Shown here: positions 34,901-43,502 of the stretch, one piece after another
Layout: each line of letters opens with the position of its first letter
Position numbering within the stretch: the stretch's first letter is position 1
Source of the DNA: Halorubrum sp. JWXQ-INN 858
GTDB taxonomy: Archaea; Halobacteriota; Halobacteria; Halobacteriales; Haloferacaceae
Length of the DNA stretch: 64,000 bases
Direction: 5' to 3'
Assembly (NCBI RefSeq): GCF_009806985.1
Contig: NZ_WUAX01000008.1
Coordinates: forward strand, 154,012 to 218,011
The notes under the pieces: model-generated
Databases searched by the model: none
What the model saw: the letters and a program-made list of their open reading frames with translations, nothing else
What the model was told of the DNA's origin: nothing
Program-made: the position numbers and the translations under genes

Positions 34901-36082
34901 ATGACTACTCAGGTCGTCGTCGTCGGCTCCGGGTACGCCGGTGCGGGGACGGTGAAGGCGTTCGAAGACGAGGTCGGCGAGGGGGAGGCCGAACTCACCT
35001 GGATCGCCGAACACGACTACCACCTCGTCTTACACGAGGTCCACCGGGCGATCCGGAACCCGTCCGTCGAGGAGAAGATCACGATCCCCGTCGAGGAGAT
35101 CAAGTCGCCCGAAACCGACTTCGTGCAGGGCCGGGTCGTCGACGTCGACGTCGACGAGCGGGCCGTCGAGACCGACGACGGGACGACCGTCGACTACGAC
35201 TACCTCCTGCTGGCGGTCGGCTCCTCGACCGCTTTCTTCGGCATCGACGGGCTCCAGGAGAACGCCCACCAGCTGAAGGGACTCGACGACGCGAAGGCGA
35301 TCCACGACGACGTCCGCGCGGCCGCCGCGGAGGCGACCCAGTCGGACCCCGCACAGGTGCTCGTCGGCGGGGCGGGCCTCTCGGGCATCCAGACCGCCGG
35401 CGAGATCGCCGAGTACCGCGACAAACACCGCGCGCCGATCGACATCGCGCTCATCGAGGGGATGGACGAGATCTTCCCGGGGCAGGACCCCGAGATCCAG
35501 GGCGCGCTCCGCAAGCGGCTGGCGGAGGCCGACGTCGAGATCCTCACCGGCGACTTCATCTCGCAGGCCGACGAGGAGCACGTCTTCCTCGGCGGCGGCG
35601 AGGGCGAGGACCCGACGAAGCTCCCTCACGACGTCCTGATCTGGACCGGCGGCATCACCGGCCAAGACGAGATGCGGAACGTCGAGATCGACAAGGACGA
35701 GCGCTCGAACCGCGTGTACGCCGGCTCCGATTTCACCACGAGCGACGAGCGCGTGTTCGCGATCGGCGACACCGCCCTCGTCGACCAGGGCGACGACGAG
35801 GTCGCCCCGCCGACCGCACAGGCCGCCTGGCAGGCCGCGGAGGTCGCCGGCGAGAACCTCGCGCGGGCCGCCCGCGGCGCGCCGCTACAGTCGTGGCGAC
35901 ACGAGGACAAGGGGACCGTCGTCTCGGTCGGCGAGAAGGCGGTCGCCCACGACGTGATGGGGATGCCGATATCGACGTTCGGCGGCACGCCCGCGAAGCT
36001 GTTGAAGAAGGCCATCGCCACCCGCTGGATCGCGAAGGTCTCCTCGACCGGTCGAGGGATCAGCGCGTTCGGCGACATGTAG
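34901..36082 (+). CDS. ndh: Type II NADH dehydrogenase (FAD-dependent)
   Basis: 393 aa two-dinucleotide-binding flavoprotein. The FAD motif VVVVGSGYAGAGT is at the N-terminus, the NAD motif VLVGGAGLSGIQTAGEIA is near residue 155, and the second FAD motif VFAIGDTALVDQ is near residue 285. This is the arrangement of non-proton-pumping NDH-2 enzymes that pass electrons to quinone; sulfide:quinone reductase-like relatives lack a clear signature here. No transmembrane helix is seen, so attachment would be peripheral. ATG 34901 lies 26-30 nt after CTTTATCC. Confidence 0.85.
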   Translation: MTTQVVVVGSGYAGAGTVKAFEDEVGEGEAELTWIAEHDYHLVLHEVHRAIRNPSVEEKITIPVEEIKSPETDFVQGRVVDVDVDERAVETDDGTTVDYDYLLLAVGSSTAFFGIDGLQENAHQLKGLDDAKAIHDDVRAAAAEATQSDPAQVLVGGAGLSGIQTAGEIAEYRDKHRAPIDIALIEGMDEIFPGQDPEIQGALRKRLAEADVEILTGDFISQADEEHVFLGGGEGEDPTKLPHDVLIWTGGITGQDEMRNVEIDKDERSNRVYAGSDFTTSDERVFAIGDTALVDQGDDEVAPPTAQAAWQAAEVAGENLARAARGAPLQSWRHEDKGTVVSVGEKAVAHDVMGMPISTFGGTPAKLLKKAIATRWIAKVSSTGRGISAFGDM

Positions 36083-36182
36083 GTCGTCCGAACATCAGCT
36101 CATGAGGGCCGGTCCGGGCCGCTAGCGACCTGCTATCGCCTCTCACACGACTTTTTCGTATCCGGGGAGCGACCGTGTCGGT

Positions 36183-36902
36183 ATGACCGACGCGTTCGGC
36201 CGGGCGATCCGCGATCACCACCGCGGGGAGCGAACCGAACCGCTCCTCCACCGCGACGGGTGCGAGACCGTCGAACACCCCATCGAGTCGTACTACTTCG
36301 CCGATTTCGACCCGTCGACGGGACTCCACGAGTGGCTGTCGTCGTGGCTGCAGGGGCCGCTCGTCGACCTCGGGGCCGGGACGGGGCGACACGCGCTCCA
36401 CTTCCAGCGACGGTTCGAGACGGTGGCGATCGAGCCCAGCCCCGCGCTCGTCGAGACGATGCGGGAACGCGGCGTCGACGACGCGCGCGAGGGAGACATG
36501 TTCGCGCTCCGAGAGACGTTCGCCCGGGACCGGTTCCGCTCCGCGCTGTCGAACGGTACCCAGCTCGGGCTCGCGGGGTCGATGCGGGGGCTCTCGGCGT
36601 TCCTCGGCGATCTCGCGTACGTGACGACGCCCGACGCGACCGCCGTCGTCGACTGCTACGACCCGGACCACCCCGCCACTGCCGACCTGATCGGCTACCG
36701 CCACGACCCGACCCCGGGACTCGCACACCGAGTGATGTACTTCGAGTACGACGGCGATCGGGACCCGATCTACCAGCTTCGGCTGTTCAGCCCCGACCGG
36801 CTCCGGGAGGCCGCGATCGGGACCGGCTGGACGGTCGCCGACGTGGTCCGTGGCGACGACGGGAACGCGTACCACTACCGGGCCGCCCTACGGAAGGAGT
36901 GA
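36183..36902 (+). CDS. SAM-dependent methyltransferase (class I)
   Basis: 239 aa. The AdoMet motif I is LVDLGAGTGRHALHF near residue 60, followed by the acidic motif II AIEPSPALVE. The remaining core is a Rossmann-like methyltransferase with an SNGTQLGLAGS loop; the substrate is unknown. ATG 36183 follows CTTTTTCG by 26-30 nt. The final codons (RKE plus TGA) are repeated downstream. Confidence 0.82.
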   Translation: MTDAFGRAIRDHHRGERTEPLLHRDGCETVEHPIESYYFADFDPSTGLHEWLSSWLQGPLVDLGAGTGRHALHFQRRFETVAIEPSPALVETMRERGVDDAREGDMFALRETFARDRFRSALSNGTQLGLAGSMRGLSAFLGDLAYVTTPDATAVVDCYDPDHPATADLIGYRHDPTPGLAHRVMYFEYDGDRDPIYQLRLFSPDRLREAAIGTGWTVADVVRGDDGNAYHYRAALRKE

Positions 36903-36992
36903 CACGGCGGAGCCCTACGGAAGGAATGAGGCCGCAGGCCGTCCTACTGAAGGAGTGACTCGGTGGGGCCTTACGGACGGAGTAACGACGGC
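36880..36992 (+). repeat. 27-29 bp tail repeat with four stop codons
   Basis: Copies of ccctacggaaggagtga occur with stops TGA at 36900, TGA at 36927, TGA at 36956 and TAA at 36983. Spacings of 27, 29 and 27 show small indels between copies. It runs almost to the 3' end of the convergent MFS gene. Confidence 0.88.
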
Positions 36993-37005
36993 GGGAGTCG
37001 GGCCG

Positions 37006-38289
37006 CTACCACGTCGTCAACGCCTCCCGACCGTGGTCGTGCGCCAAGATCGCGAGGAGCGCGAGCACGCCCGTGATCGCGAACGCCCCGCCGACGTAGA
37101 ACACCGCGTCCATGCTCACCTCGACCATCAACCAGCCGGCGATCAGCGGTCCGGCGACCGAGCCGGGCCGCCAGACGAGCTCGCGGATGCCGAAGCTGGA
37201 GGCGATCCCGCCTTCGTCGGTCCCCTCGTCGGCGAACAGCGCCATGCTGGCCGGCTCGCGGAAGGAGTCGGCGACGCCGAGCAGCCCCGAGAGCGCGACA
37301 AGCGGGAGGTACGCCGGCGGGAGGTCGCCGAGGAACGGGAGCGTCACGTCGGCTCCGAGGAGGCCGCCGATGGCGGGCGCGAAGGGGATCGCGAGCGCGA
37401 TCAGCCCGTACGCGCCGCCGCCGGCGAAGACGAACAACGACCGGCCGTAGCCGTCGGAGAGCCGTCCGGTGAACAGCTGTCCGACCATGTTCGTCCCCTT
37501 TTCGGCGGTGACCGTGATCGCGACCGCGGTCGCGCCGACCGCGAGCCCGCCCGCGAGCATCGACGTGCCGGCGTAGATCGGGATCCACGTGCGGACCATC
37601 GTCACGGCGAAGGAGTACTGGACCCGGAAACTCGTTATCGTGAGGATCTTCCGGTTGACCGCGAGATCGGAGAACGGGAACCCCTCGATCCGCGTCTCGT
37701 CGTCGTCGAGGAAGCTCCACGTGACGACCCACGCGAGCACCATCATCCCGGTGATGGCCGTGAAGACGGGACCGAACCCGACCATGTCGTACACCACGCC
37801 GGCCGACAGCGATCCGACGATGGAGGCGGCGAAGGAGGCGGCGTTCGCCTTCCCGATCTTGTCCGCACGCGTCCCCACGTCGGCGATCTGGCCGACCAGC
37901 GACAGCGTCATCAAGGACGCCCCGGTGACGACGAGTCCCTGAAGCGCGCGGATCGCGATGAACGAGCCGGACGAGTCGACGAGCGGGAACAGCGCGTACA
38001 CACCGGCCCCGAGCGCGAGCACGACGAGGAGGACGGTCCGCTTGTCGAACCGGTCGCCGGCCCACGCCAACGGGATCACGGCCGCGGTCTGTGCGAGCGT
38101 GTACCCGGTCGTGTACATCCCGATGATCAGCCCCGCGCTGACGGTGACGCCGAGCACCGTGGTCGCTTGCGGATCGAGCGTGTTGATGTACGTCGGCAGC
38201 AGGACCAGCAAGGTGACGAACCCGAACCCCTCGGCGAACCGGGTGAGGTAGAGCGACCAGAACTGCGACCGCTTGTCGGCGTTGCTCAC
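37006..38289 (-). CDS. MFS transporter
   Basis: 427 aa, twelve predicted helices. The cytoplasmic loop 2-3 signature is AWAGDRFDKRTVLL, and RLSDGYGRSLFVFAGG is the matching loop in the second half. GTG 38289 (SNADKRSQFWSLYLTRFAEG in context) was preferred because a CTTTGCG element sits 22-30 nt upstream; the longer frame adds a Pro/Arg-rich segment. Substrate unknown. Confidence 0.83.
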   Translation of the reverse strand: MSNADKRSQFWSLYLTRFAEGFGFVTLLVLLPTYINTLDPQATTVLGVTVSAGLIIGMYTTGYTLAQTAAVIPLAWAGDRFDKRTVLLVVLALGAGVYALFPLVDSSGSFIAIRALQGLVVTGASLMTLSLVGQIADVGTRADKIGKANAASFAASIVGSLSAGVVYDMVGFGPVFTAITGMMVLAWVVTWSFLDDDETRIEGFPFSDLAVNRKILTITSFRVQYSFAVTMVRTWIPIYAGTSMLAGGLAVGATAVAITVTAEKGTNMVGQLFTGRLSDGYGRSLFVFAGGGAYGLIALAIPFAPAIGGLLGADVTLPFLGDLPPAYLPLVALSGLLGVADSFREPASMALFADEGTDEGGIASSFGIRELVWRPGSVAGPLIAGWLMVEVSMDAVFYVGGAFAITGVLALLAILAHDHGREALTTW

Positions 38290-38390
38290 GATCGAACCCC
38301 GCCCACCGGTCGCAAAGCGATTCCGGTTCGGAGGCGGCCACGCCGGGGGCGAGCCCACGACTTTTCACCGTGGCCGTCGACCGTGGCTGT

Positions 38391-38495
38391 ATGGGCGACC
38401 CCGCCTGCGACCGACGGTTCTGCCCGGCGTGTGACGCGCCGGCCACGCGGCTCGACGACGCGTGCCCCGACTGTGGCACGCGGCTGCCCGAGTGA
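38391..38495 (+). CDS. 34-residue zinc-ribbon micro-protein
   Basis: A 34-aa protein with two CxxC knuckles, FCPACD and CPDCG, spaced to hold one zinc ion. It begins at ATG 38391, which follows GACTTTTCACC by 24-31 nt, so a leaderless promoter supports it. Its acidic bias and placement between two genes also argue for reality. Haloarchaea have many such zinc micro-proteins, a few of which affect stress or swarming. Its tail repeats downstream with period 21. Confidence 0.6.
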   Translation: MGDPACDRRFCPACDAPATRLDDACPDCGTRLPE

Positions 38496-38562
38496 CACGC
38501 CTCGTGGCTGGAGCGACGCGTCCCGTGTCCCGAATGACACGTCCCGTCGCCGGAACAACGTC
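38475..38562 (+). repeat. 21-bp tail repeat after the zinc-ribbon gene
   Basis: Four degenerate copies of a unit like acgcggctgcccgagtgacac. The TGA of the gene (38493-38495) recurs two periods later at 38535-38537; the other two copies have lost it. Confidence 0.7.
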
Positions 38563-38608
38563 CCCGACGCGAGCGTCGCGAGGGGACCAAACACTGACCG
38601 GCCGGGAC

Positions 38609-39532
38609 TCACGACCCGTTCGGTTCCGCGTCGGCGTCAGCGGTGTCGACCTCGCCGTCAGCGTCGGCGTCGAACGCCTCGACCAACGCACCGTGTGCAC
38701 GCCCGTTCGAGGCGACGAGCCCCGTCGCACCCGGCCGCCAGCGGTCGCCGTGGACGTCAGTCACCCTCCCGCCGGCGGCCCTGACGAGCCTGACCCCGCC
38801 GACCGTGTCCCACGGCGAGAGTTCGACGGTCGACACCGCGGCGTCGACCTCGCCGCTCGCCACGCTCGCCAGCGCGGCCTGCGCGCAGCCGATCCGCCGG
38901 AAGTCACCGAACGAGTCGAACACCGTCTCCATCACTCGACGGTGGTGCCGGCGATGACGGTCTGAGAAGCCGAAGATCGGGTTGATCGTGAGCGAGCCGG
39001 GATCCGACCGGTCACTGACCCGGATCGGGTCGCCGTTCCGTCGAGGAACCGCGTCGGCGACGTCGTCCGCGGGCGACGCCGTTCCTTCGTTCGCCGCACC
39101 TTCATTCGCCGCACCTCCGTCCGCCGCAGCGTCCGGCCCGGGCGGCCCGACGACGTAGGCGTCGCCGACGACGGGGAGCCGCGTGACCGCGGCGACCGGC
39201 TCGCCGTCCCGCGTCGCCGCGACCGCGACCGCCCAGATCGGGCCGCCGCCGACGAAGTTGTTCGTCCCGTCGATCGGGTCGACGACCCACGCCGGGCCCC
39301 GGTCCGGGACGCGTTTGCGCGCGTCCTCCTCCTCGCCGACGAACGGGGCGTCCGAGGCCGCCGCGAGCGACTCGCGGACGCGACGCTGGACCGCCCGGTC
39401 GACCGCGGTCACCCGGTCGAACCGCCCGGTCTTCGTCTCCACGTCCAGGTCCGTCCGGAACCCCTCGAGCGCCACCGCCGCGCCCGCCGCCGCGGCCGCG
39501 TCCAGCGCGTCGACGAGCCGTTCGTTCTCCAT
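38609..39532 (-). CDS. Inositol monophosphatase family phosphatase
   Basis: 307 aa Mg-dependent, lithium-sensitive-type phosphatase family (inositol monophosphatase, archaeal fructose-1,6-bisphosphatase, PAP phosphatase). Metal ligands are the Glu of GEEEDA, the two Asp of VVDPIDGTNNF, and the Asp of SPWDTVGG. A low-complexity insertion (AANEGAANEG repeat, about residues 145-165) and an acidic C-terminal tail are haloarchaeal additions. Substrate unknown. ATG 39532 has a TAGGGTTTCC element 25-34 nt upstream. Confidence 0.85.
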   Translation of the reverse strand: MENERLVDALDAAAAAGAAVALEGFRTDLDVETKTGRFDRVTAVDRAVQRRVRESLAAASDAPFVGEEEDARKRVPDRGPAWVVDPIDGTNNFVGGGPIWAVAVAATRDGEPVAAVTRLPVVGDAYVVGPPGPDAAADGGAANEGAANEGTASPADDVADAVPRRNGDPIRVSDRSDPGSLTINPIFGFSDRHRRHHRRVMETVFDSFGDFRRIGCAQAALASVASGEVDAAVSTVELSPWDTVGGVRLVRAAGGRVTDVHGDRWRPGATGLVASNGRAHGALVEAFDADADGEVDTADADAEPNGS

Positions 39533-39613
39533 ACGCGTCGCTGTGACGGCGCGTCGGGAAACCCTATCGGGATCGCCGCGGCCGAGCCGAAGAGGAGGGG
39601 CTTCGGTCGCTCG

Positions 39614-39766
39614 TCACTCGACCCGGTCGAACACGATGGAGTGGCCCGTCTCCGACGCGTGTGCGTCGGCGAACGACTCCGCCTCGTCCGGGCAGCGAAG
39701 CACCCGTTCCGTCCGGCACGCGCGACAGACGACGTGGAACCGTCCTCGCCGATCAGTGGTTGGCAT
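39614..39766 (-). CDS. 50-residue zinc-finger-like protein
   Basis: 50 aa: VVCRACRTERVLRCPDEAE gives a CxxC plus a third Cys, followed by AHASETGH with two His. This C2-C-H2-like pattern could bind one zinc. ATG 39766 and TGA 39614-39616 frame an acidic, haloarchaeal-style sequence, and a TAACTATG element lies 26-33 nt upstream. Function unknown. Confidence 0.62.
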   Translation of the reverse strand: MPTTDRRGRFHVVCRACRTERVLRCPDEAESFADAHASETGHSIVFDRVE

Positions 39767-39828
39767 ACCCAGACAAGGGCCCGTTACCCCCATAGTTATG
39801 GACCCGTTGATGGCCCGCTAACGCCGCG

Positions 39829-42198
39829 TTAGTCGGTCGACGAGTCGAACCGATCGAGCGCGAACCCGAGCATGTCCGTGCTGACCGGCTGGAACTCCTC
39901 GCGTTCGTGTTCGGGGAGGTACCCCCGAACCCCGTTCCACGAGTCACGGGCGTATCGAGCGTCGAGAAGCACCCGCACCCCCCGTTCGTCAGGGCCGCGA
40001 ATCACCCGGCCGACCGCCTGCCGGGCCTTCCGAACGGCGGGGACCGTGAGCGCCGTCTCGAACCCGGCGTCGAACCGACGGTCGTAGGCGGCGACTACCG
40101 CCCGCGTCCGGGGACGAGCGGTGTTGATGATCGGGACGCCGCAGACGACCGCCGCCGCGAGGCGGTCGCCCCGGTAATCGACCCCCTCGGTGAGCGTGCC
40201 GCGCAGGCTCGTGACGAGGACCTTCCCGTCGCCCGAGAAGAAGTCGTCCTTCAGCGACTCCGTCTCGCGGTCGCCGGAGGACTCGTCGAGGAGGATCGGC
40301 TTCCCGATCCGGTCCGCGAGCGCCGCGGCCATCCAGGACGCCTCGGCGTAGTTCGGGGTGCCGACGAGGACGTTCCCCTCGCGGGCGGCGATCCGGGCCA
40401 CCGCGTCCAGGTACGCCACCCGCGTTCCGTTCTCCTCGCCGGGAGCGCCGCGGTTCCCGTGGGTGAACTTCGGCGCGTCGACCGCGAAGCTCGCACGATG
40501 CTCCGCCGGGAACGTCAGCCCGTACGTCCGCTCGACGACCGGTCGACCGCTCGCTTCGAGGTGGTCGAGTCCCGTCACCTCCCGGAAGACGGCCATCGGT
40601 TCGAGCGTCGCGCTCATCAACACCCCGCCGCCGAACTCGGCGAGACGCTCGCCGATCGGCTCGCTGGGCAGGCAGTTGTACAGCGCGAGGCTCGCGTTGT
40701 ACGCGCGCCGCCAGGAGTCCGGGGGCGCGGTCTCGTCGACGGTTCGCTCCAGGTCGATGGCGCGGAAGAACTCCTCGTGTCCCTCCCGGTACCACGCGTT
40801 GAGCGTGCGCCCGACGCCCGGTGCGGCCCGCCGTTTGTCGTCGTCCTCGAGCGAGTCGAGCACCCGCTTGACGACCGCGCCGACCGCCGCGGTCCGGGCC
40901 CACACGCGGTCGTCGTATCCCTCGCGGCGCGCCCACGTCGTGATCGCGTCCTCGGCGGGCTCCTCGGGGTCCCGAAGAGGGATCTCCCCGTCCTCGAGCT
41001 CGCGCATCGCCGCCCGCCAGTCGGGGCGTTCGCGGTCGAGGTGGTCGGTGACGCGCCGGTCCAGCTCCTCGCGGAGGTCACGGTAGAACGCCCGGACGCG
41101 AGAGACCTCCTCGACGGTGACGTCGCTGTCGGCCAGCTCGCCGCGGACGAGGTCGGCGTCGTCGGTCGCCGCGCCCGTGCTCTCGAACTCGACCGGCTGG
41201 ACGACCCGAGTGAGTTCGGCCTCGGCGTCCCGCAGGCTCGCGTCGGCGACCGCGTCGCTCACGAGGTCGCGGACGCGGGGTTCGAGCATGTGCGCCTCGT
41301 CGCAGACGACGAACGTCGACTCGTCGAGCAGCGGGCCGGTGAACGTCGACGTCGTCATCGGGTCGAACGCGTGGTAGTAGTTGCCGATGACCACTTCGAC
41401 CTCGGGGACGAGCGCGCCCATGATCGAATGCGGACAGGAGCCGTGGCCGGCCGCGAGCCGGACGAGCTCGTCCGGTCCGACGTGGCCGCGGTCGGTGAGG
41501 TCGAACGGGACCGCCTCCGCCGGGTCGCCGTCCTCGGGGAGGTCGTCGAGGAAGCCGGCGTAGAAGGGGCAGAACTCGACGTCGCGGAACGTCTCGGTGT
41601 CGGGGCGGTACGGGGTCGGCTCGCCGTCGACCGTCAGGTAGTCCGCGGCGGGGCCCTCGCCAGTTCCGCCGCCGGAGGGGTTTCCGCCGGTCGAGCCGGA
41701 GTCGAGGAGCCCGACCTGCTGGCTGCGCGCCTCGCTAACGAGGTTCGACGTCGTCGTCGATCCGCCCTCGCCGACGAGGCCGCGCGTCCGCTCGCGGAGC
41801 CCCTCACAGCGCTCGTACACGTTCCCGCGGTCGACGCCGCCGCGGTTCTCGCGAGCGTACGGGCAGACGTCGGCCTTGCCGACGAGCGTCAGCCCGGAGA
41901 TGGGGTCGTAGCCGTCCGGGAGGTTCCGGTTGATCGTCGCGAGGTCCGTCTCGAACTGACGGAGCTGCTGTTTGACGCTGGTGAGGACGAGGACGCGCTC
42001 GAACGGCGAGTCGGGGTCTCGGACGCGGTCGAGCCCCGCGGTGAGCGCGAGCATCGTCTTGCCGGTCCCACAGGCGCCTTCGAGCGCGAGGAACCCGCCC
42101 TCCGCGGCGGCGTCGACGGCGGCGTCGATGCCGTCGGCCTGTTCGGGGTACGGCTCCTCGTGGCCGAAGACGTCGGCCCACGGCGGCGCGTCGGTCAC
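39829..42198 (-). CDS. Rad3/XPD-family ATP-dependent DNA helicase
   Basis: 789 aa superfamily 2 helicase of the iron-sulfur XPD/DinG group. Walker A is GACGTGKT (residues 41-48); the DEAH box is VVCDEAHML. Four cysteines in ADVCPYARE, YERCEG, EFCPFYAG and GSCPHSIMG are well placed to hold the [4Fe-4S] cluster. C-terminal motifs include GGVLMSATLEP and RQAVGRVIRG. It would unwind DNA 5' to 3' in repair. ATG 42198 has a GGTTTAAACC box 24-33 nt upstream, inside the 3' end of the next gene's downstream region. Confidence 0.92.
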   Translation of the reverse strand: MTDAPPWADVFGHEEPYPEQADGIDAAVDAAAEGGFLALEGACGTGKTMLALTAGLDRVRDPDSPFERVLVLTSVKQQLRQFETDLATINRNLPDGYDPISGLTLVGKADVCPYARENRGGVDRGNVYERCEGLRERTRGLVGEGGSTTTSNLVSEARSQQVGLLDSGSTGGNPSGGGTGEGPAADYLTVDGEPTPYRPDTETFRDVEFCPFYAGFLDDLPEDGDPAEAVPFDLTDRGHVGPDELVRLAAGHGSCPHSIMGALVPEVEVVIGNYYHAFDPMTTSTFTGPLLDESTFVVCDEAHMLEPRVRDLVSDAVADASLRDAEAELTRVVQPVEFESTGAATDDADLVRGELADSDVTVEEVSRVRAFYRDLREELDRRVTDHLDRERPDWRAAMRELEDGEIPLRDPEEPAEDAITTWARREGYDDRVWARTAAVGAVVKRVLDSLEDDDKRRAAPGVGRTLNAWYREGHEEFFRAIDLERTVDETAPPDSWRRAYNASLALYNCLPSEPIGERLAEFGGGVLMSATLEPMAVFREVTGLDHLEASGRPVVERTYGLTFPAEHRASFAVDAPKFTHGNRGAPGEENGTRVAYLDAVARIAAREGNVLVGTPNYAEASWMAAALADRIGKPILLDESSGDRETESLKDDFFSGDGKVLVTSLRGTLTEGVDYRGDRLAAAVVCGVPIINTARPRTRAVVAAYDRRFDAGFETALTVPAVRKARQAVGRVIRGPDERGVRVLLDARYARDSWNGVRGYLPEHEREEFQPVSTDMLGFALDRFDSSTD

Positions 42199-42231
42199 GA
42201 TCCCGGGTTGTCCCCGACCGGGTTTAAACCT

Positions 42232-43407
42232 TCAGAGCGGCGCGTCGACCCGGCCGCCGGGGAGTCGCCCGGTCGCGTGCAGGACGCCGATGACGGCCGC
42301 GACGAGGACCACGCCGACGGCGCCGACGAGGAAGGCGGCGTCGAAGCTCGTCCGGTCGGCGGCGACCCCGATCGCGCCGCTGCCGGTCGCCTCGAGGAAC
42401 ATCGCGCAGCCGCTGAAGACGGCGTACGCGCTCGCGCGGCTGTCGGCGGGCAACGACTCCAACATGAACGTGTCGATGGCGGGGAACAGCGCGTGGATGA
42501 CGACCCCCAACAGCGCCGTGACGAGGAGGAGCGCGACGGCGCCCTCCGCGAGGACGAGGATCCCGAGGGAGACCGCGAACGACGCCATGATCGCGAGCAG
42601 GTACGGGACGTGCGGGAGCCGGTCGGCGAGCCGCCCCCCGAACCAGAACGCGGGGAGCCCGGCGGCGAAGACGACGGTGAGCAGGGCGTTCGCGAACCCC
42701 TGTGAGACGCCCTTCGTCCCGACGAGATAGGTGACGTAGAAGTTGAACACGCCCTGCCAGACGAACCCCGGCGTGGCGACGATCGCGACCCCCACGAGGA
42801 TGACCGGCCAGTACGCGAGCGCGGACCGGAAGTCCCGATCGGCCCCCGCCGATTCGGGGAGCGGATCGCGGCGCACGGCGAGGAGGACGAGCGCGGTGAC
42901 GACGAGCGCGGCGGCCGCGAGCAGGTAGAAGACGACGCTCCAGCCGGCGACGAGCAGCACGGCGACGACGACGCCGGGGGCGACGACCGCGGCGAGCTGG
43001 CTCGCGGCTCCGTGGATACCGATCGCCCGTCCCCGGGCGCCCGGGAACAGCTCGGCGATCAGCGGGACCGCGGCGACGAAGTACGCGCCGGAGGCGAGCC
43101 CGAGCAGCAGCGCGCCCGCCTGCAGGTGCCGGATCGTGTCGGCGGAGCCGGTGAACGCGGCGGCGAGCGCGAGCGCGACGCCGGAGCCGAGCACGACGTA
43201 GTGGCGCGGCACCTTCGTGAGCAGGTAGCCGACCGGGATCCGCGGGAGCGCGGAGCCGACCCAGACGAGCGTCGTCACCGAGCCGACGACCGCGGTGCTG
43301 GCGGCGAACTCGGTCCCGATCGTCGGCACGAGCGGCGCGAAGCCGACGCGCCCGAGGTTGACGAGGAAGACGAGCCCGCAGAGGGTTCCGAAGAGGCGGC
43401 GGGTCAC
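42232..43407 (-). CDS. MFS transporter
   Basis: 391 aa, about twelve hydrophobic helices; RIPVGYLLTKVPRHYVVLGS is the loop after helix 2. GTG 43407 (TRRLFGTLCGLVFLVNLGR) was chosen because a CGCTTGATA element lies 25-33 nt upstream and the longer frame is an Arg-rich shadow. It is followed 33 nt later by the helicase gene on the same strand, and it is divergent from the presenilin-like gene. Substrate unknown. Confidence 0.82.
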   Translation of the reverse strand: MTRRLFGTLCGLVFLVNLGRVGFAPLVPTIGTEFAASTAVVGSVTTLVWVGSALPRIPVGYLLTKVPRHYVVLGSGVALALAAAFTGSADTIRHLQAGALLLGLASGAYFVAAVPLIAELFPGARGRAIGIHGAASQLAAVVAPGVVVAVLLVAGWSVVFYLLAAAALVVTALVLLAVRRDPLPESAGADRDFRSALAYWPVILVGVAIVATPGFVWQGVFNFYVTYLVGTKGVSQGFANALLTVVFAAGLPAFWFGGRLADRLPHVPYLLAIMASFAVSLGILVLAEGAVALLLVTALLGVVIHALFPAIDTFMLESLPADSRASAYAVFSGCAMFLEATGSGAIGVAADRTSFDAAFLVGAVGVVLVAAVIGVLHATGRLPGGRVDAPL

Positions 43408-43502
43408 CCGCGAGAGTGCGCGGCGACGGGTATCAAGCGTTGCGAACCGGGTCGGCCCGGAAGCGCAAGGACGAAAGCCCCCGATCGCGAACGACGATCC
43501 AG

